Origin: Calditerrivibrio nitroreducens
GTDB lineage: Bacteria > Chrysiogenota > Deferribacteres > Deferribacterales > Calditerrivibrionaceae
DNA: 32,554 nucleotides
Direction: 5' to 3'
NCBI GenBank assembly: GCA_002878065.1
Contig: PNIN01000023.1
Location: 1 to 32,554 of the forward strand
In this document: piece after piece, positions 24,211 to 32,554 of the stretch
Layout of the letters: each line of letters starts with the position of its first letter
Numbering within the stretch: the first letter of the stretch is position 1
Notes under the pieces: generated by a model
Told to the model about the DNA's origin: nothing
The model's database searches: none
Seen by the model: only the letters and a program-made list of their open reading frames with translations
Position numbers and translations under genes: made by a program

Positions 24211-25497
24211 ATGCTTAAAGAGATTTTAAAAGTAGCAGATGAGATAGTTAGAGAAAAAGGTTTCAGTCGTAAAATAATTTCCAATGCTTTGAGGGATGCT
24301 ATATATACAGCACTTGTAAAAAAATTGGGTAAATATGGTGAGCCTGTAGTTGAGATCGATCTTGAGAAAAACATTTTTAACATATCTGTGCCAAAAGAGG
24401 TTGTGGAGGATGTTGATAGTGTATGGCATGAAATACTGCTTGAGGATGCTCTCAAAATAGATAAGGATGCCTATCTGGGCAAAGTAATCATGGTGCCTGT
24501 CACCATAGAAGAAATTGGTAGGCAGCTTGCAACCACCGTAAAGACGAGATTGTTTGAGAAATTAAGAGATGCAGAAAAGGATATTGTGTATTCTGAGTTT
24601 CAAAGTAAGGTGGGAGAAATTATCACAGGTATAGTGTTGAAGTCTGATAAGGAGGGTGTAACTGTTTCGATTGGTAAAACAGAGGCCATTCTTCCTAAAA
24701 AAGAGATGATCCCCGGCGATTATTATACAAGGGGTGATTATATAAGGGCTTTGTTGCTGGAGATAAAGCTGATAAAAGGTTGGCCACATCTTGTTTTAAG
24801 TAGAACACACCCTCAGTTTTTGAAGAAGCTTTTTGAATCTGAGATTCCAGAAGTTTTTGATGGGCTTGTGGAGGTGAAAAGTGTGGCGAGGGAGCCGGGG
24901 GATAGGGCAAAAGTTGCAGTTTATTCCACCAGTAGCAATATAGATCCAGTTGGAGCCTGTATCGGTCTTAAAGGTGTCAGGATAAATGCCATAAGTAACG
25001 AATTAAGAGGTGAAAAGATAGACGTAATTCAGTGGTCTCCAGATCCAGTAAAGTTTGTCTGTGCTTCAATATCACCTGCTGAAGTTCTTCTTACTAATAT
25101 TTTTGAGGATGAATCCACTATTGAAGTTGTAGTTCCTGATGATCAACTATCCCTTGCGATTGGTAAGAGGGGTCAAAACGTAAAACTTGCATCAATACTC
25201 ACCGGCTGGAAGCTTGATATATTGAAGGAGAGTGAGTATAAAGAGCTTAGAAAACAACGACTTATCGAACAAGAACAGGAGATGAAAGAATTTTACATGA
25301 TCTACAGCTTGGACAATTTGTCTGTGTTGACGGATGAGATGGTTTCAAAACTTGTGGCGGCGGGGGTTACAGATCTTGAAAAGCTGGCGGATACAGATGT
25401 TGATAGAATATCTGAGATACTTAATATAAGTCACGAAGATGCTATAAATATTTTAAATGCTGCTCTTGATTACCTGGCATCAGTGCTTGAAGAGTAA
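24211..25497 (+). CDS. nusA: Transcription termination/antitermination protein NusA
   Basis: At 428 residues it has the NusA N-terminal RNA-polymerase-binding domain (1-125, with RKIISNALRDAIYTALVKKL), an S1 domain (about 133-200), KH1 with VGACIGLKGVRINAISNELR and KH2 with AIGKRGQNVKLASILTGWKL. A short helix-hairpin-helix part (AGVTDLEKLADTDVDRISEI) ends the protein. It controls pausing, intrinsic termination and antitermination. An AGGAGG ribosome site precedes the ATG. A terminator-like hairpin in the operon leader is a candidate for self-control by NusA. Confidence 0.97.
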   Translation: MLKEILKVADEIVREKGFSRKIISNALRDAIYTALVKKLGKYGEPVVEIDLEKNIFNISVPKEVVEDVDSVWHEILLEDALKIDKDAYLGKVIMVPVTIEEIGRQLATTVKTRLFEKLRDAEKDIVYSEFQSKVGEIITGIVLKSDKEGVTVSIGKTEAILPKKEMIPGDYYTRGDYIRALLLEIKLIKGWPHLVLSRTHPQFLKKLFESEIPEVFDGLVEVKSVAREPGDRAKVAVYSTSSNIDPVGACIGLKGVRINAISNELRGEKIDVIQWSPDPVKFVCASISPAEVLLTNIFEDESTIEVVVPDDQLSLAIGKRGQNVKLASILTGWKLDILKESEYKELRKQRLIEQEQEMKEFYMIYSLDNLSVLTDEMVSKLVAAGVTDLEKLADTDVDRISEILNISHEDAINILNAALDYLASVLEE

Positions 25498-25570
25498 AAA
25501 TAATTGTTTACAGAATATTTCATGTATAGTATTAATAGATGGTGTATTTAAATTTTTAGAGGTGTAATTA

Positions 25571-28500
25571 ATGAATCGATTTAGAATTTCAGAACTTGTA
25601 CGAAAAGGGCTGGGAAAATTTGATGAAATTAGCGAGAAATTAAATAGTGTTGGTGTGTCGGTTTCAAGCGAGAATGATGAAGTTACAGAAGAACAACTTG
25701 TATCAGCGGGTTTTGATGTTAAAAGGATTGCATTGGACAAACGTCAGGAATTGATTAAACAGGCAATGGATAGAAGGAAACGCCATTCAAAAGTTACAGA
25801 AGTGATTGTGAAGGATCAAAAGTCTGCGGTTGATGATGCAAAGAAGAAACTCACAAAAGAGGAACTACTGAAAAAGAAATTAGAGCTTGAAAAGAGTCTT
25901 CAGAAAGTTGATGAGGAAAGAGAAAAATTAAGAGATGAGAAGCTAAAGGCTGAAACGAAAAAGGATGATGCAGCAAGTGGTAATACCGTAGATGAATTAG
26001 ATGCCTCTAAAAATTCAGATATAATTTTAGAAAGCAAATCAAAAGATGTTCAAGTTTCAGAAAAGGATCAGGAAACTATTAAAAAATCAGATGAAGATCA
26101 AGCTCCTTCTGAAGATGAAAAGAAAATAGATAAAAAATCCGAAGAGATTTCTGCCGAAGTTTTGGTTCAAAAAGAAGAGACTGTTATAAAAACTGAAGAG
26201 TCTCAGGTGGTGAAGCAGAAATCTGAAGAACCAAAAAGTCATAAGAAAGAGGAGCATCATAAAAAGCCATACCAGGGGAAAAAACCATGGGAAAAAAGAC
26301 CCCATCAGGATAGAAAAGATGTGTCTTCTTCTCAGGGGCAGCAAAGGGAAGATCAGGGAAGATATCAAAATAGACCGGATAACAGATCTGAAGCCAGGCA
26401 AGGGGATCATCAAAGGAGTGGAAGGCCACCTTATCAAGGACAGCAGAGGGACGGCGGCTCATTTAGAGATAGGCCTGCAGGAGGAAGACCTCAAGGGGAT
26501 AGACCACAGGGAGGAAGACCTCAGGGGGATAGACCAGGCTTTGACAAAGGGAAAAGATCTGATTTTAAAAAAGAAGAGGCACCTTCGAAGGATAAGTCTA
26601 TCTTCTCTCCGATGAGTGATGTATTGATAGAAGATAAAGAGCTTATCGTCAAAAAGAAGAAGTGGGAAGAAGATGTTCCATCACCGGTGGTTGAAGAGAA
26701 AGATATAGAATCAAAAAAGATAAAGGTAAAAAAGAGCTCGACTAAAAAAGAGAAAAATTTAAAACAGAATCTACTTGAAGATTTAGAGCTTTTGCAGATA
26801 GAAACAGGAGTTATTGAGCCAGAGCCGACTATTGATGAGCTGGAAGAGATAGACCAAAAACCTAAGAAACAGGCTAAGTTAAAAGATAAAGATAGAGAAA
26901 AGGAAAAAGAGGTTGTAAAAGAGGTAAAACAGCCTTCAAAACCTAACAAGATAACTATTGGAGAAAGTATTACTGTAAGTGATTTAGCAGGGCTATTGGG
27001 GATACGTATTCCTGATATAATCAAAAAGTTGATGAATATTGGAATAATGGCAACGGCAAATCAATCCATTGATGCAGAAACAGTGCAATTGATAGCTATG
27101 GATTATGGCATTGATGTGGAAGTAAAAACGGTTTCTGAAGAAGATCTTTTACCAAAATATGACAGTAAGCCTGAAAATTTAAGACCTAGACCACCTATTG
27201 TTACTGTTATGGGGCACGTTGACCATGGAAAAACCTCCCTTTTGGATGCAATAAGAAAAACAAAGGTTGCAGAAAAGGAAGCTGGAGGAATTACGCAGCA
27301 TATTGGAGCCTATGAGGTTGATATAGAGAGAGGAAAGATCGTATTTCTTGATACCCCGGGTCATGAAGCTTTTACCACTTTGCGTGCCAGGGGGGCTAAT
27401 GTAACTGATATCGTAATTTTAGTGGTTGCTGCGGACGATGGTGTAATGCCACAGACAAAAGAGGCTATTGATCATGCGAAAGCTGCTGGGGTAAAGATAG
27501 TTGTTGCCATAAACAAGATAGACAAACCAAATGCAAATCCAGAGAGGGTTAAAACACAGTTGGCAGAATATGGAATAATACCTGAAGAATGGGGTGGAGA
27601 GTATCAGTTTCAGGAGATTTCTGCTAAAAATAGAATAAACATAGACGATCTTTTGGAAAGGGTGCTTCTGGAGGCTGAATTATTGGAGCTGAAGGGGGAT
27701 TATGTTAAACCGGCAGAAGGGATAATAATAGAATCCAGGTTGGATAAACAGAAGGGGGTGTCTGTTACTCTTATTGTTAAAGATGGTGTTTTGAGAGTAG
27801 GTGATATTTTTGTGGCTGGGACTCATTATGGAAAGGTCAGGGCATTGTATAACTATGCTGGTAGGAGTATAAAAGAAGCTGGCCCATCAATCCCTGTGGA
27901 GCTTATGGGTTTTAGTGAAGTACCAGAACCTGGTGAAACGCTTATTGTTCTTCCTAATGAAAGATTGGCAAAACAGATTGTGGAAATTCGATTACAAAAA
28001 CAGAGGGAGAAGGATGAGGCGGCAAGGGCGAAACTTTCTCTGGATGATATATTCAGTAAGATAAAAGAGGGTGAAATCAAGGATCTGAATATCATCTTAA
28101 AAGCCGATGTTCAGGGTTCGCTTGAGGCTTTGAAATCTTCGCTGACTAAATTATCCAATTCTGAGGTGAAGGTAAAAATAATTCATGATGGTGTTGGTGG
28201 AATAAATGAATCTGACGTTCTTCTGGCTCTTGCTTCAAAGGCTATTATCATAGGATTTAACGTTCGTCCTGATGCAAAAGCAAGGACTGTGGCAGAAAGG
28301 GAGAAGATCGATATCCGACTCTATTCTGTTATCTATGAGGCTATAGAAGAGGTTCAGAAAGCAATAGAAGGTATGCTGAAACCTGAGCTTAAAGAGAACA
28401 TTATTGGCAAAGTGGAGATAAGAAAGGTATTCAATGTTCCCAAAGTTGGTAAAGTGGCCGGGTGTTACGTGCTGGAAGGTAAGATTGTTAGAAATTCTAA

Positions 28501-28702
28501 TGTTAGGATTATCAGGGATAATATAGTTATTTATACGGGAAAAATAAACTCTCTGAAGCGTTTTCAGGACGACGTAAAAGAGGTTGTGGCTGGTTATGAG
28601 TGTGGACTTGGTATAGCCAACTACAACGACATTAAAGAGGGTGATATTTTAGAGGTATTTGAAGTTGTGGAAGAAAAGAGGTTGCTCAAGGATGTTGAGT
28701 AA
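25571..28702 (+). CDS. infB: Translation initiation factor IF-2
   Basis: The 1043-residue GTPase brings initiator tRNA to the 30S subunit. It is long for the family (E. coli 890): residues about 60-440 are a charged Lys/Glu linker, with a Gly/Arg/Gln/Pro-rich stretch around 245-330 holding two tandem ten-residue repeats. An IF2_N domain is near 455-510 (ITVSDLAGLLGIRIPDIIKK). The GTPase has GHVDHGKT (548-555), DTPGHEAF and NKIDKP, followed by the EF-G-like domain II and the C-terminal tRNA-binding domain. No ylxR gene lies between nusA and infB; the 73-base gap holds a short AT-rich stretch and an AGAGGTG site. Its stop overlaps the next gene (TAATG). Confidence 0.97.
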   Translation: MNRFRISELVRKGLGKFDEISEKLNSVGVSVSSENDEVTEEQLVSAGFDVKRIALDKRQELIKQAMDRRKRHSKVTEVIVKDQKSAVDDAKKKLTKEELLKKKLELEKSLQKVDEEREKLRDEKLKAETKKDDAASGNTVDELDASKNSDIILESKSKDVQVSEKDQETIKKSDEDQAPSEDEKKIDKKSEEISAEVLVQKEETVIKTEESQVVKQKSEEPKSHKKEEHHKKPYQGKKPWEKRPHQDRKDVSSSQGQQREDQGRYQNRPDNRSEARQGDHQRSGRPPYQGQQRDGGSFRDRPAGGRPQGDRPQGGRPQGDRPGFDKGKRSDFKKEEAPSKDKSIFSPMSDVLIEDKELIVKKKKWEEDVPSPVVEEKDIESKKIKVKKSSTKKEKNLKQNLLEDLELLQIETGVIEPEPTIDELEEIDQKPKKQAKLKDKDREKEKEVVKEVKQPSKPNKITIGESITVSDLAGLLGIRIPDIIKKLMNIGIMATANQSIDAETVQLIAMDYGIDVEVKTVSEEDLLPKYDSKPENLRPRPPIVTVMGHVDHGKTSLLDAIRKTKVAEKEAGGITQHIGAYEVDIERGKIVFLDTPGHEAFTTLRARGANVTDIVILVVAADDGVMPQTKEAIDHAKAAGVKIVVAINKIDKPNANPERVKTQLAEYGIIPEEWGGEYQFQEISAKNRINIDDLLERVLLEAELLELKGDYVKPAEGIIIESRLDKQKGVSVTLIVKDGVLRVGDIFVAGTHYGKVRALYNYAGRSIKEAGPSIPVELMGFSEVPEPGETLIVLPNERLAKQIVEIRLQKQREKDEAARAKLSLDDIFSKIKEGEIKDLNIILKADVQGSLEALKSSLTKLSNSEVKVKIIHDGVGGINESDVLLALASKAIIIGFNVRPDAKARTVAEREKIDIRLYSVIYEAIEEVQKAIEGMLKPELKENIIGKVEIRKVFNVPKVGKVAGCYVLEGKIVRNSNVRIIRDNIVIYTGKINSLKRFQDDVKEVVAGYECGLGIANYNDIKEGDILEVFEVVEEKRLLKDVE
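26480..26539 (+). repeat. Two-copy 30-bp tandem repeat in infB
   Basis: Bases 26480-26509 and 26510-26539 are nearly identical (both start GGAGGAAGACCTCA and contain GGGGATAGACCA). They encode GGRPQGDRPQ and GGRPQGDRPG, residues 304-323 of the IF2 linker. Copy number is likely to vary between strains, since the linker tolerates length change. Confidence 0.85.
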
Positions 28703-28983
28703 TGTTAATAGGTAGTTTGCTTTTGAAGATAAATATACCTGCTGCCAGAACACTTAAAGATAAAAGGAGTGTTTTAAACAGCCTCAAAACCAAACTGAGA
28801 AACAAATTTAATATCTCTGTGGCTGAAGTGGGGGATAAGGATTTCTGGCAAAGTGCTGAGATAGCCATCGCAGTTGTGTCTGATGATTCTGCGCTGATAG
28901 ATTCCCAGCTACAGGAGATAATTAAATTTGTGGAAAATACAAGAGATGCTTTTATAGTTGATGTTCAACAGGAGATATTTTGA
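28702..28983 (+). CDS. DUF503 family protein (YlxP-like)
   Basis: The 93-residue protein has the family pattern: MLIGSLLLKINIPAARTLKD, KRSVLNSLKTKLRNKFNISV, AEVGDKDFWQSAEIAIAVVS. It corresponds to YlxP of Bacillus, found between infB and rbfA in many bacteria. A ribosome-related role is suspected from context only. Its start overlaps the infB stop and its stop overlaps the rbfA start, so translation is coupled on both sides. Confidence 0.92.
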   Translation: MLIGSLLLKINIPAARTLKDKRSVLNSLKTKLRNKFNISVAEVGDKDFWQSAEIAIAVVSDDSALIDSQLQEIIKFVENTRDAFIVDVQQEIF

Positions 28984-29333
28984 TGAAAAAAGAGACTTTT
29001 AGAGATAGACGGGTGGGGGAATTGCTTAAGGAGGAGATCAGTCGTATTGTGCAATACGAGGTGAAAAACCCCAATATCCATGGGTTGATAATTACTGATG
29101 TCGTGGTTACAAAAGATTTAAGTTTAGCAAGAGTTTATATAAGAAGCTTCGATGGTACAGATATGGAGATCTTGCGTCAGGAGCTCGATTTGGCTAAGAA
29201 TTTTATATATTCTAAATTAAAAAAATCTATAAAAATCAAAAAGGTACCAAATCTCACATTTTTTGTAGATAATACATTGGATTATGCATCAAAGATAGAA
29301 GAACTCCTAAAACAGGTTAAACAGCAGGATTAA
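28983..29333 (+). CDS. rbfA: 30S ribosome-binding factor RbfA
   Basis: The 116-residue KH-like protein helps late 16S rRNA maturation. It has RDRRVGELLKEEISRIVQYE, GLIITDVVVTKDLSLARVYI and KVPNLTFFVDNTLDYASKIE, the standard RbfA blocks. ATG 28983, formed in the TGATG junction with the preceding gene, is preferred to the TTG one codon earlier. Its TAA overlaps the truB start (TAATG). Confidence 0.96.
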   Translation: MKKETFRDRRVGELLKEEISRIVQYEVKNPNIHGLIITDVVVTKDLSLARVYIRSFDGTDMEILRQELDLAKNFIYSKLKKSIKIKKVPNLTFFVDNTLDYASKIEELLKQVKQQD

Positions 29334-30238
29334 TGATAGGTTTTATAAATCTTTACAAAGAGAAAGGTGTAACATCTTTTTCTAATATCAACAAGTTATC
29401 AAATATTCTTGGTGGTTGTAAAGTGGGGCATACCGGAACACTTGATCCCATAGCTGAAGGGGTATTGCCCGTTTGTCTCAATGAAGCAACAAAATTAGCT
29501 TCCTATCTTATAGCAGAAGACAAGGAGTATGTTGCAGGAGCTGTATTAGGCTTTAAGACTGATAGCTATGATACCACTGGAAATTTAGTTGCCAGAGGTG
29601 ATGTCAGAATACCTTCCGATGAAGAGATAGAAAATATTCTAAAAGATCTTGTGGGGGAGGTGGAGCTCGAAATTCCAGCGTTTTCTGCAGTGAATATTAA
29701 AGGTAAGAGGGCGTATGAATTAGCCAGAAAAGGGCTTATTGAAAATGCCGGTATGCGTAAGAGTATCATATACGATATAAAACTTGTTGAATATAATTAT
29801 CCGCATCTTACTATATCTTTAAAAGTGGAAAAAGGTACCTACGTAAGAAGTATTATAAACAAGATAGGTGAAATGTTGGGTACTTTTGGGACTATGAATA
29901 AATTGATCAGGATCAAAAGTGGATTCTTTCACGTCGATACAGCTTTAACAGTGGAAGAGATAGGGTTGATGTATAGAAATAAAAATTACGATTTTTTAAT
30001 CCCCGTAAATAGAGTATTAAATTGGAGCAGGGTAATTGTAAAAGACCAGTTTGTGGATATGGTGAGAAATGGTGTTTCGATTAAAAAAGGAAATTATAAG
30101 TATATTCCAGATAATTTGACAGAAATGGTTTTTGTTACAGATGCGAAAGGGGTTGTACTTTCAATTGCCGAAAAGGCTGAAGGTGAGATCCCTTTTAAAA
30201 ATGTTCGTGTCTTCAAAAATGAAAATTTTAAAATATGA
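29333..30238 (+). CDS. truB: tRNA pseudouridine(55) synthase TruB
   Basis: The 301-residue enzyme converts U55 of the tRNA T-loop into pseudouridine. The opening GFINLYKEKGVTSF is followed by the catalytic block VGHTGTLDPIAEGVLPVCLN with Asp38, then KEYVAGAVLGFKTDSYDTTG, IPAFSAVNIKGKRAYELARK and VEKGTYVRSIINKIGEMLGT. A C-terminal PUA-like segment follows. The start lies in the rbfA stop codon. rpsO follows after a 69-base gap that contains its own promoter. Confidence 0.96.
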   Translation: MIGFINLYKEKGVTSFSNINKLSNILGGCKVGHTGTLDPIAEGVLPVCLNEATKLASYLIAEDKEYVAGAVLGFKTDSYDTTGNLVARGDVRIPSDEEIENILKDLVGEVELEIPAFSAVNIKGKRAYELARKGLIENAGMRKSIIYDIKLVEYNYPHLTISLKVEKGTYVRSIINKIGEMLGTFGTMNKLIRIKSGFFHVDTALTVEEIGLMYRNKNYDFLIPVNRVLNWSRVIVKDQFVDMVRNGVSIKKGNYKYIPDNLTEMVFVTDAKGVVLSIAEKAEGEIPFKNVRVFKNENFKI

Positions 30239-30258
30239 TGATTTTTATCATAAAATAC

Positions 30259-30287
30259 TTGTAAAAAAAATTAAAATTTTGTATAAT
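30259..30287 (+). promoter_or_regulatory. Promoter for rpsO-pnp
   Basis: TTGTAA (30259-30264) and a perfect TATAAT (30282-30287) are separated by exactly 17 nt in the short truB-rpsO gap. Transcription would start near 30294, only about 14 bases before the rpsO ATG and almost on top of the CGGAGGTG ribosome site (30296-30303). The leader would therefore be very short. Confidence 0.68.
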
Positions 30288-30307
30288 ATAAAATTCGGAG
30301 GTGTGTA

Positions 30308-30577
30308 ATGGCATTAGACAAAGCATTAAAACAGGAACTCATTGAGAAGTTCAAAACAAGTGATCAGGATACCGGTTCTCCTGAGGTACAGGTTGCCCTT
30401 TTGACAACGAGGATCAACCAGCTTACTGAGCATTTCAAAACCCATGTTAAAGATCACCATTCAAGAAAAGGGCTTTTGATGCTTGTAAGTAAAAGAAGAA
30501 AGCTGCTCGATTATCTAAAAAGAAAGGATTTTAATAGGTATCAGCAGTTGATCGAAAGACTTGGTATAAGGAAGTAA
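30308..30577 (+). CDS. rpsO: 30S ribosomal protein S15 (uS15)
   Basis: The 89-residue protein has [40 protein letters not shown] and [13 protein letters not shown], and is full length for uS15, a primary 16S rRNA-binding protein of the 30S platform. A strong GGAGGTG site precedes it. It is two bases from pnp, the usual order. In E. coli S15 represses its own translation through a leader pseudoknot; the short predicted leader here leaves no room for one from the local promoter. Confidence 0.98.
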   Translation: MALDKALKQELIEKFKTSDQDTGSPEVQVALLTTRINQLTEHFKTHVKDHHSRKGLLMLVSKRRKLLDYLKRKDFNRYQQLIERLGIRK

Positions 30578-30579
30578 TA

Positions 30580-32554
30580 ATGGAGAAAAATATTAAGTCT
30601 TACGAAATAAGGCTTGGCAGCAATGCCGAGCCTATAATTTTAGAAACGGGATGGAAGGCAAAACAGACCAATGGTAGTATCTGGGCAAAACATGGTGAAA
30701 CGGTAGTTTTGGTAACCGCCGTTATGAGTAAAAAAGTCCCAGAAGATATAGATTTTTTCCCTCTTACGGTAAATTATATCGAAAAGTTTTATTCAGTGGG
30801 TAAGATTCCCGGTGGATTTTTGAAGCGTGAAAGTAAACCTTCTGATAAAGAGACACTTATTGCAAGACTAATAGATAGACCATTGAGACCCATTTTCCCT
30901 GATGGGTTCAGAAATGAGGTACAGATTGTTGCAACAGTTGTATCAAGCGATCAGAAAAATTCACCTGATGTTTTATCCATAAATGCAGCAAGTGCTGCTC
31001 TTATGATATCAGATATACCTTTTAATGGACCTGTTGGTGCTGTTAGAGTTGGGAAATTGAATGGGGAATATATAATCAACCCTGATGCAGATCTTTTTGA
31101 TCAGCTTGTTATGAACATAGTACTTGCTGGAACAGAGGATGCTATTGTAATGGTGGAAGCTGGACTGAAAAATGTTTCGGAAGAAGAAGTGGTGGAAGCA
31201 TTTGAAAAAGGACATCAGGCGATAAGAGAGATAATTGCAGTTCAAAAAAAGATGAGGGAAGAACTGGGCTTACCAAAAGCAGATTACAAAGATTTTTCTG
31301 TGCCTTCGGGCATTCTTGAAAAGGTCTATGCCGATTGTAAACAGTCCCTCTTCGATGCAGTAATGACAAAAGGTAAAAAAGAGAAATATGATGCTATAGA
31401 TCGAGTAAAAGATGAGTATTTTGAGAAATTAAAAACTGAATTAGGCGAAGCATTTAGCGAAGTTGAATCTTTATATTCTGAAGCTTATCACGAGGTGGAA
31501 AAGAAGATATTTAGGGAAATCACTCTTGAAAATAAAATCAGGGTTGATGGAAGAAGATACGATGAAATAAGGCCAATCGATATAGAAGTGGGATTATTGC
31601 CAAGGGCACATGGTTCTGCTCTTTTTACCAGAGGTGAAACTCAGGCTTTAGTTTCCACCACTCTTGGTACGAAAATGGATAGTCAGCTTGTGGATGATAT
31701 AGAGGGTAATTCATCTAAAAGATTTATGCTACATTATAATTTCCCTCCATTTTCTGTGGGAGAGGTTGGCAGAATGGGGGCTCCTGGAAGGCGTGAAGTG
31801 GGGCATGGTGCTCTTGCGGAAAGGGCTTTGAGCTTTGTTATTCCTGATGAGTCTGAGTTCCCTTATACAATAAGGGTTGTATCTGAAATACTTGAATCAA
31901 ATGGGTCTTCATCAATGGCCACCGTTTGTGGTGGATGTCTTTCCCTCATGGATGCTGGTGTTCCGGTGAAGGATATGGTGGCAGGTATAGCAATGGGGCT
32001 CATTTATGAGAAGGGAAGATATGCTATCCTGAGTGATATTATGGGGATTGAAGATCATCTGGGTGATATGGACTTTAAAGTTGCCGGAACAAAAGATGGG
32101 ATTACTGCTCTGCAGATGGATATAAAGATTGAAGGACTCAGTATGGACCTTGTGAGGGAAGCTCTTGCCGCTGCTAAAGTGGGAAGGTTGCATATCCTTT
32201 CAAAAATGCAGGAAGCTTTGGCATCTCCAAGATCTGATCTCTCTCCATACGCTCCAAGATTTGTAACAATCAATGTAGATCCCGAAAAGGTTGGACTGAT
32301 AATTGGACCTGCAGGGAAAAATATCAAGGCGATCATCGAAGAGACCGGTGTATCTATCGATATCTTAGATGGTGGAGTTGTAAATATATTCGCAAGCTCA
32401 AAGGATTCAATCGATTCTGCAATAGCCATGATTGAGGCTATTCTTGGGGAACTCACCATCGATAAGGTATACAAAGGAAAAGTTAAAAAACTGATGGATT
32501 ATGGCGCATTTGTGGAGATTGCGCCTGGTATAGAGGCTCTTTTACATGTTTCCC
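30580..32554 (+). CDS. pnp: Polyribonucleotide nucleotidyltransferase, cut by right edge
   Basis: An open frame of 658 codons runs from ATG 30580 (preceded by AAGGA) to the edge. It starts MEKNIKSYEIRLGSNAEPII and contains the first RNase PH domain (IDFFPLTVNYIEKFYSVGKI, RPLRPIFPDGF), an alpha-helical linker, and the second RNase PH domain (RVDGRRYDEIRPIDIEVGLL, NFPPFSVGEVGRMGAPGRRE, SNGSSSMATVCGG). The KH domain (GLIIGPAGKNIKAIIEETGV) and the start of the S1 domain (KVYKGKVKKLMDYGAFVEI) follow. Only about 40-60 residues are missing. PNPase degrades RNA from the 3' end with phosphate. It is two bases after rpsO. Confidence 0.97.
   Translation, partial: MEKNIKSYEIRLGSNAEPIILETGWKAKQTNGSIWAKHGETVVLVTAVMSKKVPEDIDFFPLTVNYIEKFYSVGKIPGGFLKRESKPSDKETLIARLIDRPLRPIFPDGFRNEVQIVATVVSSDQKNSPDVLSINAASAALMISDIPFNGPVGAVRVGKLNGEYIINPDADLFDQLVMNIVLAGTEDAIVMVEAGLKNVSEEEVVEAFEKGHQAIREIIAVQKKMREELGLPKADYKDFSVPSGILEKVYADCKQSLFDAVMTKGKKEKYDAIDRVKDEYFEKLKTELGEAFSEVESLYSEAYHEVEKKIFREITLENKIRVDGRRYDEIRPIDIEVGLLPRAHGSALFTRGETQALVSTTLGTKMDSQLVDDIEGNSSKRFMLHYNFPPFSVGEVGRMGAPGRREVGHGALAERALSFVIPDESEFPYTIRVVSEILESNGSSSMATVCGGCLSLMDAGVPVKDMVAGIAMGLIYEKGRYAILSDIMGIEDHLGDMDFKVAGTKDGITALQMDIKIEGLSMDLVREALAAAKVGRLHILSKMQEALASPRSDLSPYAPRFVTINVDPEKVGLIIGPAGKNIKAIIEETGVSIDILDGGVVNIFASSKDSIDSAIAMIEAILGELTIDKVYKGKVKKLMDYGAFVEIAPGIEALLHVS

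Noticed and set aside
25505-25530. Promoter TTTACA/TATAGT between nusA and infB
   Set aside because: The spacing of 12 bases is too short for sigma-70 and no better -35 is present.
26521-27024. Minus-strand Ser/Phe-rich open frame inside infB
   Set aside because: This is the complement of the Lys/Glu-rich IF2 linker, a common artefact.
30234-30253. Small inverted repeat TATGAT/ATCATA at the truB end as a terminator
   Set aside because: It is a weak AT-only stem without a T-run of use, and the next gene follows at once with its own promoter.
1-32554. CRISPR arrays, tRNA or rRNA genes, phage or toxin-antitoxin modules
   Set aside because: No regularly spaced repeats, no tRNA T-loop/acceptor pattern and no matching proteins were seen by eye.

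Overview
This is an AT-rich bacterial chromosome segment from a Gram-negative organism. It carries a lipopolysaccharide heptose kinase and the remains of a TolC-type outer-membrane efflux channel. Gene order, Lys/Glu-rich proteins and a large IF2 suggest a Deferribacteres-like lineage such as Calditerrivibrio or Deferribacter. That placement is inference from memory of such genomes and was not tested.

Region 1 (1-3601, minus strand) is a graveyard. A three-gene RND efflux operon (outer-membrane factor, membrane-fusion lipoprotein, inner-membrane pump) is damaged in every gene. The outer-membrane factor has a deletion plus a frameshift, the fusion protein a frameshift at an A6 run, and the pump an IS3-family insertion after about residue 112. 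The IS copy itself has a nonsense codon and about four frameshifts, and runs off the left edge. An intact crotonase-family gene (3585-4376) lies just upstream and overlaps the dead operon.

Region 2 (4377-8480, plus strand) is the translation operon thrS-infC-rpmI-rplT. infC apparently starts at AUA. A hairpin-plus-T-run terminator follows rplT and ends directly against the start codon of an EamA-family permease.

Region 3 (8489-10779, minus strand) holds a cardiolipin-synthase-like gene and a TIGR01212/YhcC-like radical SAM gene, which overlap by 4 nt.

Region 4 (10862-19977, plus strand) is a long, tightly packed series: Trm112-like protein, rfaE1, nnrDE, tsaE, two small unknown genes, valS, nadC, another small unknown gene, trxB and rsmI. 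It mixes tRNA modification and charging, NAD synthesis and repair, redox and envelope functions.

Region 5 (19978-22903, plus strand) starts with a short coding-like remnant containing an in-frame TAG. It continues as parA-parB-bactofilin-tpiA, all with overlapping ends, so chromosome partitioning is linked to a bactofilin scaffold.

Region 6 (22904-23711) has no intact gene. It contains a collapsed AAA-ATPase-like/PD-(D/E)XK pseudogene, a heptad-like repeat, then a promoter followed at once by a strong hairpin and T-run.

Region 7 (23712-32554, plus strand) is the classic rimP-nusA-infB-DUF503-rbfA-truB-rpsO-pnp series. pnp is cut by the right edge. rpsO has its own near-consensus promoter.

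The housekeeping genes are uninterrupted. Frameshifts and deletions fall only in the efflux operon, the IS copy, the nuclease-family remnant and possibly the rsmI-parA gap, which argues for real decay over random sequencing error. I found no tRNA, rRNA, CRISPR array or phage module. I did not find a convincing new multi-gene system. The best leads are the nusA-operon leader hairpin, the parAB-bactofilin coupling, the AUA start of infC and the decay series on the left.
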